Assembly: GCF_900110455.1 (NCBI RefSeq) | Contig: NZ_FOIS01000001.1 | Coordinates: 930,001-994,000 of the forward strand | DNA from: Natrinema salifodinae | GTDB taxonomy: Archaea; Halobacteriota; Halobacteria; Halobacteriales; Natrialbaceae | DNA length: 64,000 nt | Reading direction: 5' to 3' | Shown here: positions 36,492-44,627 of the stretch, one piece after another | How the letters are laid out: each line of letters begins with the position of its first letter | How positions within the stretch are numbered: the stretch's first letter is position 1 | Notes under the pieces: model-generated | What the model was told of the DNA's origin: nothing | The model's database searches: none | What the model saw: the letters and a program-made list of their open reading frames with translations, nothing else | Translations under genes and position numbers: made by a program

Positions 36492-36740
36492 TTAGACGCC
36501 GTGTCGCTCCTGACAGTCGTTGCAGATCAGGCCACTGAACCACTTCAGGTCCCCGCAGCCGTGACAGAGTCGGTACCACTCGAACTCCAGATCGACCGGG
36601 TCGGTCGCGGACTCGGTTTCGCCTTCGTCCTCGGCCTCGGTCCGTCGCTGTGCAACCGCTTCGCTCGCCGCTGAGAACCCGTCCGGATCGGCCCAGCGAA
36701 CCCGGGTCTCCGGACGAACACATCCCCTTCCACTCCCCAT
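36492..36740 (-). CDS. small zinc-finger protein
   Basis: An 82-residue protein with a disordered charged first half and a C-terminal zinc-ribbon-like motif: CHGCGDLKWF, then CNDC about ten residues later, four cysteines suited to one Zn ion. Haloarchaea encode many such small zinc proteins, mostly of unknown or regulatory function. It lies 123 bases upstream of grpE on the same strand. The region to its right (36741-36980) is AT-rich and non-coding. Confidence 0.65.
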   Translation of the reverse strand: MGSGRGCVRPETRVRWADPDGFSAASEAVAQRRTEAEDEGETESATDPVDLEFEWYRLCHGCGDLKWFSGLICNDCQERHGV

Positions 36741-36981
36741 GCCATCGTCGGCATCTATTGTAGCTTAGTTAACTATTATCCGTCTAATATCGGTAGACGA
36801 ATAATTAACGGAAGCCAATTGATTTCTGGCAATCCAGTTACTACAGACAATATTCTATAAAAATGTCTGACAGACACAGAGCATTCTCATCACTATAACA
36901 AGATCGTAAAGCACCATCCGATCCGTTACACGAGACGGAGGAACGGGACGCGGTACACACGGAACCGCCGGACACCCGACC

Positions 36982-36988
36982 GTATATG
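36982..36988 (+). promoter_or_regulatory. TATA box of the XPB-like helicase gene
   Basis: The motif gtatatg is centred about 28 bases before the GTG start at 37013. Confidence 0.5.
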
Positions 36989-37012
36989 TGCGCTTGTCCC
37001 CGACTGTGACGC

Positions 37013-38455
37013 GTGACGCGGACCCCGGCCGACGAATCGACGCCGATCGAACTCCGGTACGAGGACGGGACGATCCGGATCGACGGCCTGGCGGAATCGA
37101 CCGTCTCGCCAGCATCGATCCGGTCTGCGGTCCCCGAACTCGACTCCGATCCGCGGACCGGCGCCTGGCGCGCGCCCGCCTTCCGGTACGCCGACCTGCG
37201 AACGGGCCTGGCGGACGCCGACGCCGCGGTCGACGATCGCGTGCTCGATCCCGCATCCGTCCCGCCGCTCGACTCGGCGTACGAACTTCGCGACTACCAG
37301 GCGACGGCACTGGACGCCTGGCTGGAGACGGATTGCTGGGCCGACAGCGAGGGGCCGGCCAACCCAGTCGCGAGAGCGCCCGCGGGCGTCCTCGAACTTC
37401 CGACGGGGAGCGGCAAGACCGTCATCGCGCTGAAGGCGATCGAGCGGCTCTCGGTCCCGACGCTCGTGGTCGTGCCGACGATCGACCTGCTCGACCAGTG
37501 GGAGCGCGAACTCGACCGCGAGTTCGATGTTCCGATCGGCCGCTTCGGCGGCGGCGAGCAGCGCCTCGAGCCGATCACCGTCTCGACGTACGACTCGGCG
37601 TACCTGAAGGCCGACTCGGTCGGCGACCGGTTCGGCTGCGTCGTCTTCGACGAAGTTCACCACCTCGGCGGCGAGGGCTACCGCGAGATCGCGCGACTGC
37701 TCGCCGCGCCCGCGCGATTGGGGCTGACCGCCACCTTCGAGCGTCCCGACGGCGCCCACGAGGTCGTCGAAGAGATCGTCGGGCCGCTGGTCCACCGCGC
37801 CGACGTCGACGAACTCGCGGGAGACCACCTGGCCAGCTACGACATCAAGCGGCTCGAGGTGTCGCTTACGCCCGACGAACGCGAGGAGTACGAGCGACAC
37901 CAGGCGACCTTCACGGACTACCTCGCGAAATCGAACATCGAGTTCCACAGCGGGTCGGATTACCGGGAACTCGTCAAGCGCTCGGGGAGCGATCCCGAGG
38001 CTCGCGAGGCGCTGCTCGCGCGCCAGCGCGCACGTGAGATCATGCTCGGCAGCGAGAACAAGCTCGCGGCGCTGGCGGAGATCCTCGACGATCACCGAGG
38101 CGAGCGAATCATCGTCTTCACGGCCCACAACGACCTCGCCTACGACGTCAGCGAACGGTTCCTGATCCCGACGATCACCCACCGGACCGGCACCGCCGAG
38201 CGACGGGAGCACTTAGAGCGCTTCCGGGAGGGAACCTACACTCGGATCGCGACCTCGAACGTGCTCGACGAGGGGGTCGACGTCCCGGACGCCAACGTAG
38301 CGGTCGTGCTCTCGGGCAGCGGGAGCGAGCGGGAGTTCGTCCAGCGACTCGGCCGGATCCTCCGCCCGAAAGCGGACGGCGGCCGAGCGATCCTCTACGA
38401 GGTCATCTCAGCGGACACCGGCGAAGAGCGGATAGCGGGTCGTCGTCGGGACTGA
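37013..38455 (+). CDS. rad25: XPB/Rad25-type DNA helicase
   Basis: A 480-residue superfamily 2 helicase of the XPB type. LRDYQATALDAWL is the Q-like motif, LELPTGSGKTVIAL is Walker A, VVFDEVHHLGG is the DEVH Walker B, GLTATFERPDG is motif III, and QRLGRILRPKADG is motif VI. It includes an N-terminal damage-recognition-like part and the RED-like loop region. It likely opens DNA for repair together with the nuclease Bax1 (48119-49639). The start is GTG with a TATA box at the right distance. Confidence 0.93.
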   Translation: MTRTPADESTPIELRYEDGTIRIDGLAESTVSPASIRSAVPELDSDPRTGAWRAPAFRYADLRTGLADADAAVDDRVLDPASVPPLDSAYELRDYQATALDAWLETDCWADSEGPANPVARAPAGVLELPTGSGKTVIALKAIERLSVPTLVVVPTIDLLDQWERELDREFDVPIGRFGGGEQRLEPITVSTYDSAYLKADSVGDRFGCVVFDEVHHLGGEGYREIARLLAAPARLGLTATFERPDGAHEVVEEIVGPLVHRADVDELAGDHLASYDIKRLEVSLTPDEREEYERHQATFTDYLAKSNIEFHSGSDYRELVKRSGSDPEAREALLARQRAREIMLGSENKLAALAEILDDHRGERIIVFTAHNDLAYDVSERFLIPTITHRTGTAERREHLERFREGTYTRIATSNVLDEGVDVPDANVAVVLSGSGSEREFVQRLGRILRPKADGGRAILYEVISADTGEERIAGRRRD

Positions 38456-38586
38456 GAGTCCGTCGGTGGTCGCTCGCACCTTCGCCGCATTCCGCCTGGC
38501 GGCTACTGCGGCGGAGGTGCGATCGGATCGAGACCGGTCCGGACTGGTGGCTCTATTAGCCTCGTCGTCGAAAGCGTATATCCGCG

Positions 38587-39291
38587 ATGGCTCAGAAATC
38601 AGCGAAAGACGTCGATCCCGCTGACGCTGAACACCGCGAAATCGGCGAGGGATTGCTAGAGGAGGATATGGCGCCGAGTTCGGCGATGGCACACCTCTAC
38701 CGCGGCGAGGTCCATCGGATGAAATTTTGGCGCGAACGCCTCGATCGGACGTCGAACTGGGCGGTTATCGTCATGAGCGGGGTCCTCACGTGGGGCTTTT
38801 CGGGCCCCGATCGACCGCATTACATCCTGTTGCTAGGGGGTGCAGCGGTGACGTCCTTCTTACTCATGGAGGCACAGCGGTATCGCGGCTACGACCTCTG
38901 GCGGGGCCGCGTTCGGACGCTCCAGAAGAACGTTTTCGCGTACGGGTTAGACCCGTCCGCGGGCCTCGAGAATCCGGAATGGCGGAAGACGTTGAGCCGA
39001 GACTACCGCACACCCGTTATCAAGATCACCACCGAGGAAGCGATTGCGCATCGTCTCCGCCGGATTTACTTACTGCTTTTTACGGTTACGCTAGGCGCGT
39101 GGGTGATCCACATCGGCGCATTCGCAACGGAACCGTGGCCAGCCAGTGCCTCCATCGGGGCGATACCCGGTCTCCTCGTAACCAGTCTCGTCGTCGCGCT
39201 GTATCTCGTCGCGGTTTTCATTGCCGTGCGACCGCGGACGTGGTTGGCAGAGGACGAACTTCACTCACGAGATATCGGGAAGCATCGATAA
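38587..39291 (+). CDS. DUF2270 membrane protein
   Basis: A 234-residue protein matching the DUF2270 family: FWRERLDRTSNWAVIVMSG, then HYILLLGGAAVTSFLLMEAQRYR and DLWRGRVRTLQKN. It has about four transmembrane helices, two in the centre and two near the C-terminus, with a cytoplasmic loop between. The function is not known. It is transcribed in the same direction as the XPB gene, 131 bases downstream, and a TATA-like tatta lies about 30 bases before its start. Confidence 0.78.
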   Translation: MAQKSAKDVDPADAEHREIGEGLLEEDMAPSSAMAHLYRGEVHRMKFWRERLDRTSNWAVIVMSGVLTWGFSGPDRPHYILLLGGAAVTSFLLMEAQRYRGYDLWRGRVRTLQKNVFAYGLDPSAGLENPEWRKTLSRDYRTPVIKITTEEAIAHRLRRIYLLLFTVTLGAWVIHIGAFATEPWPASASIGAIPGLLVTSLVVALYLVAVFIAVRPRTWLAEDELHSRDIGKHR

Positions 39292-39446
39292 GCACCCGGA
39301 ACGAGCGATCGACGACGGACCGGCGCTCGCGAACCGCGGACGTTTCGAAGCGGTCGATCACTGTCCGTCGCTCAGTGTGAGTCGGCGAGGGTTGCAAAGT
39401 CACCGTCGGCGATTATGTATCCCACTCGCGTACGTCGGGGAACAGT

Positions 39447-40451
39447 ATGGACGCGACGACCGTCGAATCGGGTGGCCGTCATCCTCCCGCGGGACTCACG
39501 CGGTGGTTTTTGCTCACCGGAAATCGGCTCCTGGTCACGCTGATCATCCTGCTCGGGATCGGCGCAGCGTTCGGCGTCGTCGGACTCTTCGGTCTCGCCA
39601 CGGTGACCACGCCGTCACGAGTCATGTGGTACCTCAACGGGACCGTCAACGGTCTGTTGACGCTGGTTCCGATCGCGGTCGGCGTGAACCAGATCGTCCT
39701 CTCCCACGAATTCGGCTCGATACAAGACCTCTACCAACGCCGGACCGACGTCACGGACTTTCGAGAGCGCGTCGAGGATCGAACCGACACCGCGGTGAAC
39801 TCCCCGTGCGCGTCCGTCTTCTTCGGAACGCTTCTCTCGTCCGTCTCGGACACTGCGGACGCGCTTCGGCGCGGCCGTGATACCCCTCGATCCGACGACC
39901 AAATACCGGACGAGGTCGAGACGGTCGCCGAAGCGATCGTCGACGAAGCGAACCGAGCGAACGACGAGTTGGAAGCGACCAGGTCGAGTATGCTCCGGAC
40001 GCTCCTCGTTATGCTCGACTACGACGATTCGACCCAGTTCTACGAGGTCCGACGGCTGCGGTCGACCGTACCGGATCGTGACGACGAGACGACGGAGCAA
40101 CTGCAGGCGATCACGAACCTGTTCGTCGAAATCGACGCCGCGCGACAGTTCCTCAAAACTGTCGTCGTCGAGCGACAATTGGCGCGTCTCTCTCGCCTCC
40201 TGATCTATACCGGAATCCCCGCCGTGACGATCGCCGCGATCGGCATCTTCACCTATCGGGATATCACGGGCCTGACGCTGTCACACGCCGCGCTCATGGG
40301 CGTAGCCGGAACGCTACTCGTCACGACGCTCGTCCCGCTCGCGGTCTTGAGCGCGTACATCCTCCGCGTGGCGACGATCGCGCGCCAGACGGCCGCATAC
40401 GGCCCCTTCGTTCCGGAATCCGACGAGGAACTGACTTCCGCGGTCGATTGA
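39447..40451 (+). CDS. four-helix membrane protein, function unknown
   Basis: A 334-residue protein with two N-terminal helices (LLVTLIILLGIGAAFGVVGL; TVNGLLTLVPIAVGVNQIVL) and two near the C-terminus (IPAVTIAAIGIFTY; GTLLVTTLVPLAVLSAYIL). Between them lies a 170-residue soluble helical region. Similar proteins are scattered in haloarchaea, but I know no function. A TATA-like gattatgt lies about 30 bases before the ATG. It may be an accessory gene; it borders the decayed stretch that follows. Confidence 0.65.
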   Translation: MDATTVESGGRHPPAGLTRWFLLTGNRLLVTLIILLGIGAAFGVVGLFGLATVTTPSRVMWYLNGTVNGLLTLVPIAVGVNQIVLSHEFGSIQDLYQRRTDVTDFRERVEDRTDTAVNSPCASVFFGTLLSSVSDTADALRRGRDTPRSDDQIPDEVETVAEAIVDEANRANDELEATRSSMLRTLLVMLDYDDSTQFYEVRRLRSTVPDRDDETTEQLQAITNLFVEIDAARQFLKTVVVERQLARLSRLLIYTGIPAVTIAAIGIFTYRDITGLTLSHAALMGVAGTLLVTTLVPLAVLSAYILRVATIARQTAAYGPFVPESDEELTSAVD

Positions 40452-40916
40452 CGGTCCCCTAGCAGAAAACCGGTTTTCGGACCGACGCGCTCTGCTCGAT
40501 CACGGTCCTGAGCGGCTCGGCTCGGGACAACCGCGTTCGCGTCTACGGCTCGGAGGAGCTCTGCACGTAGACGTCCCGACGATGACCGTCGACGTCCACG
40601 ACGCCGAGTCCGGTCCCAATCACTTCCAGAACGAACGAAACAGCGAAGGCGCTCGAACAGGGAACCAAGCCACCGTCTCGCCGGTTCTGAGTCGGTGGAT
40701 GCTCGAACTCATCGAACGGACGCGCGAGGGGGCGGGCGCGAACCGAGAGGCCGTACCGGGACGATCCTTGCGAACGGTTTCGGACGGCGGCGATCGTTCC
40801 TACCGGTAGTTGGTAATGCAGCTTCTTCGTGTTCAGCCGATCGAACTGATAAGTGCATCTGCGTATCTCGCACGATATCCCGTCCACTTGAGTCGACAGG
40901 GATGACCCGCAGTCCC
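40452..40916. other. Non-coding stretch
   Basis: No convincing gene is visible. Overlapping short frames exist on both strands (40582-40809 plus, 40543-40887 minus) without family motifs or a promoter at the right spacing. Confidence 0.4.
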
Positions 40917-40924
40917 TATTTGTA
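40917..40924 (+). promoter_or_regulatory. TATA box of the rubrerythrin-like gene
   Basis: The motif tatttgta lies 23-30 bases before the ATG at 40947. Confidence 0.5.
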
Positions 40925-40946
40925 GCTGGAATACGAAGATGAGAGT

Positions 40947-41102
40947 ATGCCGCATAATCAAGACCTCGAAGACGATACCTCAGAAATGGTATCCGAGTAC
41001 GAATGCCTCCAGTGTGGACGGATAGTCGAGGCAGAGACCAATCCCGGAGAGTGCGAGAAGTGCGGCGGCGACTTCCAGAACCGAGCGAAATCGATCGAAT
41101 AG
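40947..41102 (+). CDS. rubrerythrin-like rubredoxin-domain protein, 51 residues
   Basis: A very short gene coding 51 residues. After an acidic lead, YECLQCGRIVEAE and CEKCGGDFQNRA give a CxxC-x12-CxxC knuckle like the rubredoxin end of rubrerythrin; it may bind iron or zinc. Haloarchaea carry many stand-alone proteins of this kind with the same FQNRA ending. The start has a good TATA box. Confidence 0.75.
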   Translation: MPHNQDLEDDTSEMVSEYECLQCGRIVEAETNPGECEKCGGDFQNRAKSIE

Positions 41103-41360
41103 TGGTCCGTCACCTTCTTACGAGCTTTCTAATAGTTGACTCCGTCGGACCCCGCAGAGGACTGTGATTTAGCGTTCTTCACGATGCGTATAGCACCCGT
41201 ACTTGGCGCGAGTTCGAGGGGAACTCCGAACAAGAGACCGTGGTATGATCTACGGGTGATCGACGGCGGCTTCCTCGGGGACCGACCTCCAGCGGCTATC
41301 GATGCGACGGTCCCACTCCGGCGCCGAAGCGGTCGGACCGTCACTCCGAAGAAGAGGAAA

Positions 41361-41594
41361 TCACCGGCTTCCGTGGTCAGTATCGTCCCGATCGTGATGG
41401 TCGAGTAACCGTTGAATCCCCGCCCGAATCGCCTCGCTGCGGGAGTGGTAGACGTCGTCGTCGACGAGCGATTCGAGCGCCGCGAGCTGATCGTCGGTCA
41501 TTCGGAACGTCACGCGACCGAGCGTCTCGGCGGTCTCCAGCCGCGACCGGCTGGGTTCGGGTGCGACGGTATCGGAGGACGACTGCCGACCCAT
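41361..41594 (-). CDS. ribbon-helix-helix DNA-binding protein
   Basis: A 77-residue protein whose second half is a CopG/Arc-type ribbon-helix-helix: GRVTFRMTDDQLAALESLVD for the beta strand and first helix, and SRSEAIRAGIQRLL for the second helix. It should bind DNA as a dimer and act as a regulator; the target is unknown. The first 28 residues are a Ser/Glu-rich tail. The ATG at 41594 is preferred over an upstream GTG. Confidence 0.78.
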   Translation of the reverse strand: MGRQSSSDTVAPEPSRSRLETAETLGRVTFRMTDDQLAALESLVDDDVYHSRSEAIRAGIQRLLDHHDRDDTDHGSR

Positions 41595-41927
41595 CGTCAC
41601 CGACCTCCCCGTTTGGAATCCGCAGCCGCCCCCTCGTTCGGTTCAGTACTCGCGGCGGCGAGCGTTTCGATCGTACTCCCGGAGACCATGTCCGTTGAAG
41701 GACGTTACCGGTAAAAAGGGCTCGCGTAGCGCAGTGAAAGTGAAACAGTTTCCGGCCACCGGCGTACTCGGATCGACCCGCTTCCGGTCGCCGCCTGGTC
41801 CCCGTCGAACTCGAGGACCGACCTTCCGTCAAGCGGGGAACGGAACCAGCTACCGACGGATATCTAACGGACAGCGTTATCCTCGTTCGGCCCCTGAACG
41901 TGACGCGGGCAACCGCAGAAAAACACC
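41595..41927. other. Intergenic stretch between divergent genes
   Basis: It holds the upstream regions of the ribbon-helix-helix gene and the DUF5806-like gene. No additional gene is supported. Confidence 0.4.
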
Positions 41928-42485
41928 ATGCCCGAAGATACGCAACCATCCTCCGAGAGCAGTGCGGCCGAACCCAATCGATTCGAGCGTCTCGAGAGCG
42001 CCGACTACGACCGCGTCGACGAGTTCCTTCGCGAGTACGTCGCCTTTACGGCCCGCGAATGGGCGGTCGCCCGTCTCTGTGCCGACTTTCGGACCGAGAC
42101 GGGAGTCGAAATGACGACCATCGGGGAGAACCTTCCCGAACTCGTTCCCTTCATGGACGATCGGTACACGCGCCAGGCCGTCTACCAGTCGCGGCGATCC
42201 TTCGAGGAGAAGGTCCGCGAGGCCGGGGCGACGTTCCTCTACGGCGCCTATTCCGATTTCTTCACGGCCAACGAACTGGACGATATCATGTACGAGGCGA
42301 CGGAGGTCGCGCGGTTCCTGATCGAAGTCGAGGGTGCGTCTCTTTCGCCCGATACCGAGTTAGAGGCGGAAGAGGGGGTTAGAGCGGCGATGGAAGGCGT
42401 CCACCGCGCGAGCCTCGAACTCCGGTACGACCGCTGTCCGAACTGCGGCGAGCGACTCAGCGAGGACGCGATCGAATCGGAGTGA
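41928..42485 (+). CDS. DUF5806-like conserved haloarchaeal protein
   Basis: A 185-residue soluble protein of a family I recall as DUF5806. AFTAREWAVARLCADFRTETG and YTRQAVYQSRRSFEEKVREAG are strongly conserved-looking, and the second resembles a winged-helix DNA-binding region. The C-terminus carries CPNCGE, half of a zinc knuckle. A DNA-binding role is plausible but unproven. It overlaps the end of a decayed SDR gene on the other strand. Confidence 0.75.
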   Translation: MPEDTQPSSESSAAEPNRFERLESADYDRVDEFLREYVAFTAREWAVARLCADFRTETGVEMTTIGENLPELVPFMDDRYTRQAVYQSRRSFEEKVREAGATFLYGAYSDFFTANELDDIMYEATEVARFLIEVEGASLSPDTELEAEEGVRAAMEGVHRASLELRYDRCPNCGERLSEDAIESE

Positions 42486-42486
42486 A

Positions 42487-43157
42487 TCTGGGCCCGACCG
42501 CTCGGCGATCGCAGCGATATCGTCGTCGATGCTTTCGACGATGCCGCTGGTCATCTCCGTGTCGACTGCAGACGGACAGACCGCGTTGAGATTCCGTGAG
42601 GAGCGAGCTCGACCGCGAGCGTCTTCGTCAGGTCGATGACGCCGTGTTTCGCCGCCGTGTAGTGACCCAGGCCGGGCGAGGCGACGAACCCCGCCGTCGA
42701 GGACGTGTTGACGATGCGATCGCCCTCGCCGCGCTCGTCCCACGGCCGCGGGTCGAACTCGCTCGTGTCGATCAGCGGGTGGAGCACGCGGAGTCTAGTC
42801 TCGTAGGCCTCCTCGACGGCGTTCGGGCCGAGCCCCAGCTCGGTGATCGTGCTCACGAGGAGGTCGAACTCGTCTGCGCGGCGCCTGGCGTACCGTCCGA
42901 GCAGCGCGTTCTAGAGGACGTAGTACCGAATGCCGTAGCGGCCGTTGATCGCCGGCGCCAGCCGACCCGCTCGGCGGACCGTCACCGACTCGACCGCGGC
43001 GTTGAAGTACGCGTTGCGCTCGTCGAGATCCGGCTCGGTCAGCGTTGAGCAGGGGGACATCGTGGTCGTCCTGCAGCGCCTCGAGTACGTTCATGCGAAC
43101 GGCTTCGCAACTGCCTTTCGACATGAGGTCCATGTGGACGACGCCAATTTCGGCCAT
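42487..43157 (-). pseudogene. chimeric pseudogene: glycosyltransferase N-terminus joined to SDR C-terminus
   Basis: From an ATG at 43157 the minus strand encodes a family-4-like glycosyltransferase start (MAEIGVVHMDLMSKG, then NVLEALQDDHDV). A one-base insertion near 43046 shifts the frame to TLTEPDLDERNAYFNAAVES and APAINGRYGIRYYVL, followed by an in-frame TAG at 42911-42913, then DEFDLLVSTITELGLGPNAV and TSEFDPRPWDER. Around 42720 it changes abruptly to short-chain dehydrogenase sequence (IVNTSSTAGFVASPGLGHYT, AAKHGVIDLTKTLAVELAPHG). That part is broken near 42593 before VCPSAVDTEMTSGIVE. It cannot make a functional protein. Confidence 0.82.
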
Positions 43158-43392
43158 CGTATCAAACCGGAGCAAGGGACTATCGGCGGTCCCTATAGCT
43201 GGGACAGGCAATGGGAAGGGACTCGCGGTTCGGTCAATTTCGAAATATAAGAGAGTCGTAAGACGGGCGCCGAACGGATCGGCGCCGCGGACTGGCAGGG
43301 AATTGGCGGACCGTTCCGCGCTTGGATGCCGGTGTCGCGTTCGGCTCCGCCGGCCCCAGTGGCTCACTTCGAACGAGCGTCGAACGCGTCGG

Positions 43393-43566
43393 TCACGTCG
43401 AGCGGGGATCGGCGTTCAGGATTCGGAACTCGGGATCCACGCAGGAGCACGGATTCGAGTCGCCGATCGGTTGGATATCGCCGTCCGGCCAGATCCAGAC
43501 TGTCACGATCTCGTCACAGTTCTCGCAGACTGCCGCGGACTTCGCACGCTCCTCTGACTCTGCCAT
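43393..43566 (-). CDS. small zinc-ribbon-like protein
   Basis: A 57-residue protein starting at the ATG at 43566. CENC near residue 14 and CSC near residue 40 give three or four cysteines that could hold a metal, with WIWPDGDIQPIGD between. The function is unknown. A longer in-frame start exists upstream, but a TATA-like gattatcc region just ahead favours the short form. Confidence 0.5.
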   Translation of the reverse strand: MAESEERAKSAAVCENCDEIVTVWIWPDGDIQPIGDSNPCSCVDPEFRILNADPRST

Positions 43567-43780
43567 AGGGATAATCGCTCCATTTTGTCTTATCAACGGG
43601 CCCGAACAAGTAGTCCGGCCCTTGAAAGAGCGCCCCATTCACGTATCTGTTCGGGCGACGGAACCGCGACGGGTCCGACCGTCCTGCCGTCGGCCGCCGG
43701 TCGACCTCGGATCCGCGCCCGTCCTTGCACGTTCGCAGGGCCAAGGCTCATGCTCGGAAGTCCGTTGCCGACACCTGGCG

Positions 43781-44018
43781 ATGCGCCACGACGAATGGAT
43801 GAATTTCCACGCCTTGCTGCGGGAGATACGAGCCGAGATGAAGCACCGAGGCGACGCCCATCCCGATGCGTTCGCCGCCTACGACTATCAGGACACGCGG
43901 CCGATGCACCTGCACCACCCCAAACGCGATCACGAGCGAGCGAGCGACGCGACTGCTCCTGTGGGGGATCGTCCGGTCGATCGAAACGGAGAGCGAACTC
44001 GCCGTGGTGCGTCGGTAA
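43781..44018 (+). pseudogene. UPF0058 family gene, frameshifted at a GAGC tetranucleotide repeat
   Basis: From the ATG at 43781 the frame matches the small haloarchaeal UPF0058 family (EWMNFHALLREIRAEM, TRPMHLHHPKRDHERA). The expected C-terminus (LLLWGIVRSIETESELAVV) is present but in another frame, ending at the TAA at 44016-44018. The two join perfectly if one AGCG/GAGC unit is removed from the (GAGC)3 run at 43934-43945, restoring 77 codons. It could be a strain-level slippage event, a phase-variable gene or a sequencing error. The family's function is unknown. Confidence 0.75.
43934..43945 (+). repeat. (GAGC)3 tetranucleotide repeat inside UPF0058 gene
   Basis: Three tandem GAGC units lie exactly where the reading frame of the UPF0058 gene breaks; two units would keep it open. 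Confidence 0.8.
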
Positions 44019-44627
44019 ACCGAATTCGGTCTTCGAGGCGGCCGAAAAGGGGGTATAAGCCCCGTTTCGCGTCCAGATCGCCCAAACGGTAGCGGCGTCG
44101 GCAAGCGAGTACTCGAGTGATCCGCGGCCGGCCAGTGTCACACCGGCCGCAGATCACGCGAAGATCACGCGACCGATTCACAAAGGTGTTCACCTGACTG
44201 TTGCATGCTCGGCGAGCCAAACGGTGTGCTGTCGCGCAGCTACTAACCCTATGATACATTATCGCACAGCCGATTGAGGGATCGCCGACCGCGCCGCTCG
44301 GGTTCGCGTCCCGGACGATCGAACAAGCGACCGCGGTCAGTTGCCCCTCCCGATTCCGAGAGGATGGGAGCTCAGCGGAGATGTCGCACGGGCAGCCGCA
44401 TCGCCGTCCGCTTTTCCAACGTTTATTGCAGCTGAGTCCCAAGGTCGGATCGACGGGGAGGGGGATGGTATCGACCGGAAATACCCTCACCGTCTGACAG
44501 GGAGGAATTCGGTCGGCTTGCCCGGCTCTCTGTTGCTTCTGACACACCCCCGGGCTCCGATCGTTCGGTCGTCGGGATTGCTCCGACCGACTGCGACCGC
44601 GTTCAATCCCGGAGCGTCGCGAACCGG
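44019..44627. other. Long intergenic stretch with a hairpin
   Basis: No supportable gene is visible in about 600 bases. Long overlapping frames on both strands show no family signature. The only clear structure is the hairpin at 44117-44157. Confidence 0.45.
44117..44157. repeat. strong imperfect inverted repeat (hairpin)
   Basis: GTGATC-C-GCGGCCGG is followed by an 11-base loop and CCGGCCGC-A-GATCAC. This gives a 15-position stem with one mismatch. It could be a terminator-like or regulatory RNA hairpin, or a protein-binding palindrome. Confidence 0.7.

Noticed and set aside
41136-41408. 90-codon plus-strand frame beside the ribbon-helix-helix gene
   Set aside because: No motif and it overlaps a recognisable gene on the other strand; not supportable.
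43593-44141. 182-codon minus-strand frame opposite UPF0058
   Set aside because: No family signature; the plus strand holds a recognisable, frameshifted UPF0058 gene.
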